Source: Candidatus Curtissbacteria bacterium (lineage in GTDB: Bacteria > Patescibacteriota > Microgenomatia > Curtissbacterales > GWA2-41-24). From it: 27,035 bases of DNA. How positions within the stretch are numbered: the stretch's first letter is position 1; each line of letters starts with the position of its first letter. Location of the stretch: assembly GCA_016187105.1 (NCBI GenBank), contig JACPKK010000058.1, positions 1-27,035 on the forward strand. The letters run 5' to 3'. Below are positions 23,019 to 27,035 of the stretch, piece after piece. The translations under genes were made by a program, and so were the position numbers. Below the pieces are notes generated by a model. It saw only the letters and a program-made list of their open reading frames with translations, had not been told where the DNA came from and did not search any database.

Positions 23019-24488
23019 CTACTTAGCGATATCAACTGCCCGGGTTTCGCGAATAACGGTGACTGTAATCTGGCCAGGGTAAGTAAGTTCATGCTCCAGC
23101 CTCTCGCGAATATCATGGGCCAGGTTTACGATACCATCATCATCTACGATATCGGGTTTAACGATGACTCTTATCTCACGGCCGGCTTGAATTGCATAAG
23201 CTTTATCGACACCAGGGAAAGATGCGGCGATTTTTTCGATATCAGTTAGTCTTTTGATGTAATCTTCAACCGCTTCATGGCGGGCTCCAGGCCGGGCTCC
23301 GGAAATAGCATCTCCTAGGTGTACGACAATCGATTCGATACTTGTGAATGGTTCGTCCTCATGATGCTGGGCGATACAACTGACGACCGCTTGAGGAAAC
23401 CCCCACTTTTTGGCAAGCTCTACCCCAAGCTGAACATGGGTTCCCTCTTTTTCCATTTCGGTTTTACCGATATCGTGGAAGAGACCGCCGGTTGCGCAAA
23501 TTACTGGGTCCGCACCAACTTCTTCGGCGATTTTTTTAGCAATTTTGCCGGTTTCAAGAGCCGCAATTAATTGATTCTGGCCGTAGGAGTATCGAAACTT
23601 CAGACGGCCAAGCCGGTCAAGGGCTTCTTGCGGAAGATTATAAAGGCCAAGTTCATGGGCCGCTTTGGCACCCGCCTCTGACATATCTTTTTGGACAAGC
23701 TCTTTTGCCCTTTGGACTAACTGTTCAATTCTAGTCGGCTGAATTCTGGCATCTTTAACAAGCCACTCGAGAGCGATCCTGGCAATTTCCCTGCGAACCG
23801 GATCGAAAGATGAGAGCCGGACTTCTCCGGCAACATCACTATCAAGCTCTACATCGACACCGGTTAACAACTCGAATGCCCTGATATTCCTGCCTTCTTT
23901 GCCAATAATTCTGCCTTTAATATCATCCGATTCAAGTTTTACGGTAGAAACCGTATATTCAGCAACCCAATCGGTTGCGCCGGCAATCATGGAATTGACG
24001 AGGATTTCGCGGCCTTTCTCCTGCGCAGCGGCTTTAATTTCTTCCTCGATCTCTTTAATTCTTTTAGCTTTTTCACTAGCCAGGTCGCCATCTAAATTTT
24101 CAATGATTAATTTTTTGGCTTCTTCGGAAGTTAAGGAGGTAACTCTCTCAAGCTTTTTGACAAGGTCTTGGCGAACTTTGATTAGTTCCTGTTCTTGCTT
24201 TTTGTAAGACAGGATTGTGGTTGCTAATTCTTTCTCGAGTCTGGCGATTTGAGAGGCTTTTTGGTCCAGAGAATCTTCTTTTTGGGCAATCCTTTTTTCA
24301 ATTTCCAGGGATTCTTCGCGGATAAGGCGGGCTTCTTCCTCGGCGGTTTTTTTAATCCGAAATGCTTCATCGCGGGCATCTTGGACGATTTCTCGCGCAT
24401 TGGCGCTATCAGGAGAGTCGCTGCCAGTACCAACAGACACTACTACCCTATTTTGGTCTTTTGACCTTCTGTGTCTTGCATCAAACAT
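23019..24488 (-). CDS. rny: RNase Y family protein, no membrane anchor and first HD histidine replaced
   Basis: HD-domain endoribonuclease family involved in mRNA decay. The 489 residues show a charged coiled coil (about 30-160), a KH domain with IKGRIIGKEGRNIRAFE (190-206) and an HD domain with FHDIGK (337-342), IAQHHEDE (372-379) and HLGDAISGARPGAR (390-403). The C-terminal VTVIRETRAVDIAK is typical. There are two oddities. The usual N-terminal transmembrane helix is absent: the protein begins MFDARHRRSKDQ, and an in-frame TAG lies 14 codons upstream, so no longer form exists. The family motif GQNVLQHS reads GQNQLIAA, so the first metal-binding His is Ala309. It follows recX after a hairpin with T-runs. 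Confidence 0.9.
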   Translation of the reverse strand: MFDARHRRSKDQNRVVVSVGTGSDSPDSANAREIVQDARDEAFRIKKTAEEEARLIREESLEIEKRIAQKEDSLDQKASQIARLEKELATTILSYKKQEQELIKVRQDLVKKLERVTSLTSEEAKKLIIENLDGDLASEKAKRIKEIEEEIKAAAQEKGREILVNSMIAGATDWVAEYTVSTVKLESDDIKGRIIGKEGRNIRAFELLTGVDVELDSDVAGEVRLSSFDPVRREIARIALEWLVKDARIQPTRIEQLVQRAKELVQKDMSEAGAKAAHELGLYNLPQEALDRLGRLKFRYSYGQNQLIAALETGKIAKKIAEEVGADPVICATGGLFHDIGKTEMEKEGTHVQLGVELAKKWGFPQAVVSCIAQHHEDEPFTSIESIVVHLGDAISGARPGARHEAVEDYIKRLTDIEKIAASFPGVDKAYAIQAGREIRVIVKPDIVDDDGIVNLAHDIRERLEHELTYPGQITVTVIRETRAVDIAK

Positions 24489-24511
24489 AGTGTTGGCCTG
24501 AAGTGGAACAG

Positions 24512-24546
24512 AAAAAAGAGCCGCCTAGCGAATAGGGGCTTTTTTG
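24512..24546 (-). terminator. Terminator-like hairpin in the rny leader
   Basis: AGCC-(G)-CCTA (24519-24527) pairs with TAGG-GGCT (24533-24540) around a 5-base loop. It is flanked by A6 on one side and T6 on the other, so it reads as an intrinsic terminator on both strands. It ends about 23 bases before the rny start codon, separating recA-recX from rny, and could act as a terminator or attenuator. Confidence 0.65.
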
Positions 24547-24622
24547 CAGAAAGTTATCAGTAAATATTTCATTTTGATATTGATATTTACCCTTCTTACT
24601 GTTCTTTTCAGGTCTTTCAATT

Positions 24623-25279
24623 TTAACGCTTTTTTGTAAAAAAGGCAAATGTTTCTTTGATCGTATCGTAGCTGAAACCGCGTGCGGCAAGATATTGATA
24701 GAACTTTTTTTTGAATTCCAAATCCGGGAGACTGTGCCACCTGGCGATTCTTTTTTCGATTGCCTTTTTGGCCAGATCCGATTCTTTGTATGGACGATCA
24801 AAAACTGAGTCAATGATATCTTGGCTAATGCCCTTCTTCTTCAGCTCTAATTTAATGAGGGAAAGCCCTTTGGGGCGGGACCTTAATCTTGACGCTAAAA
24901 ACCATCGGGCAAACTGGAGATCGTCCAAATATTGATATTTTTTTAGTTTAGCGATAACTATGCTTACGAGTGGACTCTGGGAAGCAAGAGTAAATTTAAT
25001 ATTTTCTCGGGATGATATTTTCTTTATTAAGTAATCTCTGACCTCTTTTTCGCTTCTTGATCTAAAGGATAAAAAGTTGGTGGCAAGATCCAGAAGTTTT
25101 GTGCCTTGCTCCTTTTGAATAATTTTTGCAACCTCTTCAGCTTTTATAATTTTGCCAACCTTAAGGCCTTCTTCTAAAAGTACAAGGTCACTCGCGCCAA
25201 AGGCGAATTTTCCGTCCAGGAAAATGTTGAATCTTTTTTCTTTGCGTTTTTGGGGTTCAATGGCAGTAACAGTGGGCAC
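24623..25279 (-). CDS. recX: Regulatory protein RecX
   Basis: Modulator of RecA filaments, 218 residues. The three-helix RecX repeats are visible: LRSRS-like FLSFRSRSEKEVRDYL, KLKKYQYLDDLQFARWFLASRLRSRPKGLSLIKLELKKKGIS, and the C-terminal IARWHSLPDLEFKKKFYQYLAARGFSYDTIKE. LDDxxFAxxW/F and RPKGxxxIxxELxxKGI are family hallmarks. The start is GTG at 25279 (MPTVTAIE), 1 base after the recA stop, so it is almost certainly co-transcribed and translationally coupled with recA, as in many bacteria. Confidence 0.92.
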   Translation of the reverse strand: MPTVTAIEPQKRKEKRFNIFLDGKFAFGASDLVLLEEGLKVGKIIKAEEVAKIIQKEQGTKLLDLATNFLSFRSRSEKEVRDYLIKKISSRENIKFTLASQSPLVSIVIAKLKKYQYLDDLQFARWFLASRLRSRPKGLSLIKLELKKKGISQDIIDSVFDRPYKESDLAKKAIEKRIARWHSLPDLEFKKKFYQYLAARGFSYDTIKETFAFFTKKR

Positions 25280-25280
25280 T

Positions 25281-26348
25281 TTAAACGCTAGCTGCTTCTA
25301 AGATTTCTTCCTCGCCTTCATCGTCGGCAGCTGCTTTAGGGGGTTTGGCGCTGACGCCTTTTTTGGCTTTTGTCCAGATTTCTTTTTCCATGGCGGCCGC
25401 CTCTTTTTTGTGTTCGGCAAAATAGGCTTTAGCACTTTCCCTCCCTTGGCCAATTAATTTTGTGCCCCAGCGGAAAAAGGCCCCGGATTTGGCGATAATA
25501 CCGAGCTCAACGCCAACATCCAGAAGCCCGCCTTCTTTAGAAATTCCTTCTTCGTTGGCAATGTCGAATTCCGCAATCCGAAATGGCGGAGCGACTTTAT
25601 TTTTGACTACTTTAACCCGGTGGCGGCTTCCGATAACTTTGTCACCTTCTTTAATGTTGTCAATCTTTCTAATGTCGAGCCTTACCGAAGAATAGAATTT
25701 GAGGGCGCGCCCGCCCGGAGTAACTTCCGGATTACCAAACATGACGCCGATTTTTTCCCTTAGCTGGTTGGTAAAAATGGCGACAGTTTTGGATTTAGAA
25801 ATAGCACCGGTAAGTTTTCTTAAGGCTTGAGACATAAGGCGCGCTTGGACTCCCATCATTGAATCGCCCATTTCACCCTCAATTTCCGCCCGCGGGACAA
25901 GGGCAGCGACAGAATCGATGACGATGACATCAATGGCGCCGGAACGAATTAAAGTTTCGGTAATTTCCAATGCTTGTTCGCCAGTATCCGGTTGCGAAAT
26001 TAAAAGGTCTTCCAAATTAACGCCAACTTTTTGGGCCCAAACCGGATCCAGGGCATGCTCGGCATCAATTAAGGCCGCACTGCCGCCACTTTTTTGAGCT
26101 TCGGCAATAATCGAAAGAGAAAGAGAGGTTTTGCCGGAAGCTTCCGGTCCAAAGATTTCGATAATTCTGCCTCGGGGAAGACCGCCAACGCCAAGGGCCA
26201 GATCAACCGGAACAATACCAGTAGACAAAACGTCGACATCAAACTTGCCAATAGACTCACCCATCTTCATAATGGAACCCTTACCGTAAGCTTTTTCGAT
26301 TTGGGAAATGGCGGTTAAAATTGCTTGCTTTTTTGCGTCAGCGCTCAT
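25281..26348 (-). CDS. recA: Recombinase A
   Basis: DNA strand-exchange ATPase of homologous recombination. The 355 residues are full length: Walker A GPEASGKT (67-74), Walker B VIVIDSVAAL (141-150), loop 2 region GVMFGNPEVTPGGRALKF, SSVRLDIRKID, and an acidic C-terminal tail ending EGEEEILEAASV. Loop 2 reads PEVTPGGRALKF where E. coli has PETTTGGNALKF, a common variant outside Proteobacteria. It is first in recA-recX. No LexA-type box is recognisable upstream; a palindrome shared with the neighbouring TrpR-like gene is there instead. Confidence 0.98.
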   Translation of the reverse strand: MSADAKKQAILTAISQIEKAYGKGSIMKMGESIGKFDVDVLSTGIVPVDLALGVGGLPRGRIIEIFGPEASGKTSLSLSIIAEAQKSGGSAALIDAEHALDPVWAQKVGVNLEDLLISQPDTGEQALEITETLIRSGAIDVIVIDSVAALVPRAEIEGEMGDSMMGVQARLMSQALRKLTGAISKSKTVAIFTNQLREKIGVMFGNPEVTPGGRALKFYSSVRLDIRKIDNIKEGDKVIGSRHRVKVVKNKVAPPFRIAEFDIANEEGISKEGGLLDVGVELGIIAKSGAFFRWGTKLIGQGRESAKAYFAEHKKEAAAMEKEIWTKAKKGVSAKPPKAAADDEGEEEILEAASV

Positions 26349-26379
26349 TCAAAGTTAGGAAGAAGATTTATCTGTGCTA

Positions 26380-26408
26380 TTTTTACTACAGCCGACATTA
26401 AAAAACAA
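26380..26408 (-). promoter_or_regulatory. Candidate recA promoter
   Basis: On the minus strand TTGTTT (26403-26408), 17 bases, TAAAAA (26380-26385), predicting a start near 26373 and a leader of about 25 bases. The -10 is imperfect. An alternative promoter could use TTGAAT inside the palindrome at 26422-26447 as its -35. Confidence 0.4.
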
Positions 26409-26421
26409 TACATCAGTTCCT

Positions 26422-26453
26422 ACTTTAATGATTCAATTCATTAAAGTGTATTA
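26422..26453. promoter_or_regulatory. Palindromic operator candidate upstream of recA (copy 2)
   Basis: ACTTTAATGA (26422-26431) and TCATTAAAGT (26438-26447) are perfect inverted arms around TTCAAT. The 32 bases 26422-26453 are identical to 26888-26919. The copy ends on the stop codon of the TrpR-like gene and lies about 75-100 bases before the recA start. No T-run follows on the minus strand, so it is not a normal terminator. Confidence 0.7.
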
Positions 26454-26885
26454 GAAGGGTTCTCTACTTTCTCCTTTGGGGAATCCTTTACTAAGAGTTT
26501 TGGCAAAAGTCTTTTCCGGATTGATTGCTTCAAGTACTGACTCAATGTTTAAAATAACCTTTTCTATTTTTTCTTTTCTTAGCAGTTTTTCGACCGTTTT
26601 TCTATAACCACTTCCAGAGTATTTCAACCACATAGAAACGGAGCTTATCGTAGCAGAACTTACTTGGAGATAAGCTTTTATTGCCTCATAGTCGTGGTTT
26701 CTAATTAACATTACAGCAATGGCCAATCTTTTTGAGAGCATAATTTTTTCTGTTGGAGTCAGTAGATCATTGAAAAATTCCTCAGTTTGAATCGGATCCG
26801 AGAGAGAGGTAATAGTCTGCCAAAACAGTTTGTAAAGTCTTGTTTGTGTTTCTTTACCTAGAGGCAGTTTAGATACTTGTGCCAT
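26451..26885 (-). CDS. TrpR/YerC-YecD family helix-turn-helix protein, probable repressor
   Basis: A 144-residue DNA-binding protein related to TrpR. The core matches the YerC/YecD pattern: FFNDLLTPTEKIMLSKRLAIAVML (37-60), then the helix-turn-helix DYEAIKAYLQVSSATISSVSMWLKY (65-89), then SGSGYRKTVEKLL. Family members are all-helical dimers; tryptophan binding is not established for the YerC branch. A C-terminal extension of about 40 residues (KVILNIESVLEAINPEK...) is beyond the usual core. One palindrome covers its promoter and start codon, and another overlaps its stop codon and precedes recA. Autoregulation and control of recA are inferred from this layout, not shown. Confidence 0.85.
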   Translation of the reverse strand: MAQVSKLPLGKETQTRLYKLFWQTITSLSDPIQTEEFFNDLLTPTEKIMLSKRLAIAVMLIRNHDYEAIKAYLQVSSATISSVSMWLKYSGSGYRKTVEKLLRKEKIEKVILNIESVLEAINPEKTFAKTLSKGFPKGESREPF

Positions 26886-26919
26886 ACACTTTAATGATTC
26901 AATTCATTAAAGTGTATTA
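26884..26919. promoter_or_regulatory. Palindromic operator candidate over the TrpR-like gene start (copy 1)
   Basis: ATACACTTTAATGA (26884-26897) and TCATTAAAGTGTAT (26904-26917) are perfect 14-base inverted arms around TTCAAT. The palindrome covers the gene's -10, expected transcription start and the ATG itself, the classic position for an autorepressor site. Confidence 0.78.
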
Positions 26920-26939
26920 CAATTAAGTTTAATGCTCAA
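26911..26939 (-). promoter_or_regulatory. Promoter of the TrpR-like gene
   Basis: On the minus strand TTGAGC (26934-26939), 17 bases, TACACT (26911-26916), predicting a start near 26904 and a leader of about 20 bases. The -10 lies inside one arm of the palindrome. Confidence 0.6.
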
Positions 26940-26982
26940 GATACGATTTATTCAGTGACGGGGCCGTGATTAATCAACGGTT

Positions 26983-26991
26983 TGGTATAAT
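26983..26991 (+). promoter_or_regulatory. Extended -10 promoter of the tRNA-Pro gene
   Basis: TGG-TATAAT, a perfect -10 with the TGn extension, ends 9 bases before the tRNA. No good -35 is present. A near-palindrome CCGT-GATTAATC-A-ACGG (26964-26980) lies where the -35 would be. Confidence 0.65.
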
Positions 26992-27000
26992 ATTTTCTCG

Positions 27001-27035
27001 CGGGGAGTAGTATAGTGGCAACACACTGCGCTGGG
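27001..27035 (+). tRNA. tRNA-Pro (anticodon GGG), 3' part outside the window
   Basis: The 35 visible bases fit positions 1-36 of a tRNA: acceptor strand CGGGGAG with the C1 typical of bacterial tRNA-Pro, U8, A14, G18-G19 and A21, a D-stem GTAT/ACAC with one A-C mismatch, anticodon stem CTGCG, C32, U33 and anticodon GGG as the last three bases. The remaining half lies beyond the edge, so the anticodon-stem pairing could not be checked. Confidence 0.75.

Noticed and set aside
24481..24813. Minus-strand frame of 110 codons between recX and rny
   Set aside because: Overlaps the 3' end of recX in another frame and the terminator-like hairpin; composition does not look like a real protein.
26422..26447. 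Palindrome after the TrpR-like stop codon as an intrinsic terminator
   Set aside because: AT-rich stem with no T-run on the minus strand, and the identical sequence recurs at the gene's start where a terminator makes no sense.
1..27035. CRISPR arrays, transposases, integrase or toxin-antitoxin genes
   Set aside because: None seen. The short repeats present are palindromes or pairs without regular spacers, and no mobile-element protein motifs were found.
1..27035. Recoded TGA (Gracilibacteria/Absconditabacteria code)
   Set aside because: Several genes, for example purQ, purE and the 7458-7850 frame, end on TGA at the expected protein length, often in ATGA overlaps.

Overview
The window looks like a piece of a Candidate Phyla Radiation (Patescibacteria) chromosome, most likely Microgenomates-like. 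This is an inference from several features: very tight gene packing with 1-11 base overlaps, archaeal-type PurP enzymes in a bacterial operon, a recA-recX-rny-HU string, PMT-type and other large polytopic membrane proteins, a YerC-type TrpR homologue, and an in-frame GC palindrome encoding LPAGRQG in miaB, a repeat type I recall from CPR proteins. TGA is used as an ordinary stop codon, so the code is table 11 and not the recoded Gracilibacteria/Absconditabacteria code.

Positions 1-12550 are almost entirely purine biosynthesis, on the minus strand. One block is purL-purQ-purM. The other is purP-purA-purP paralogue-purB-purE-purC-guaA, with guaA cut by the left edge. Together they cover FGAR to AMP and GMP except for IMP cyclohydrolase, PurK and GuaB, which are not in the window. 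AICAR formylation is assigned to PurP (formate plus ATP) and not to PurH (10-formyl-THF). A small plus-strand one-TM protein gene separates the blocks. Positions 12600-13020 hold the RNase P RNA gene on the plus strand, with a good promoter.

Positions 13026-22600 are mixed: an AI-2E/PerM family permease, miaA, a polytopic membrane protein divergent from a PMT-family glycosyltransferase, two convergent-region hairpins, miaB, a DgkA-family kinase, a three-gene ABC-2 exporter, and a short charged hypothetical protein. MiaA and MiaB make successive steps of the ms2i6A37 tRNA modification.

Positions 22615-26885 are a minus-strand information-processing block: a TrpR/YerC-like regulator, recA, recX, an unusual RNase Y (no membrane anchor, first HD-domain histidine replaced), and HU. 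The regulator gene is bracketed by two near-identical palindromes, one over its own promoter/start and one at its stop codon just upstream of recA. This is the best candidate here for an undescribed regulatory circuit. The window ends inside a tRNA-Pro(GGG) gene.

Several promoters put the -10 hexamer only 6-9 bases from the start codon, which suggests leaderless or nearly leaderless mRNAs. All functional calls come from motif reading; no database search was possible.
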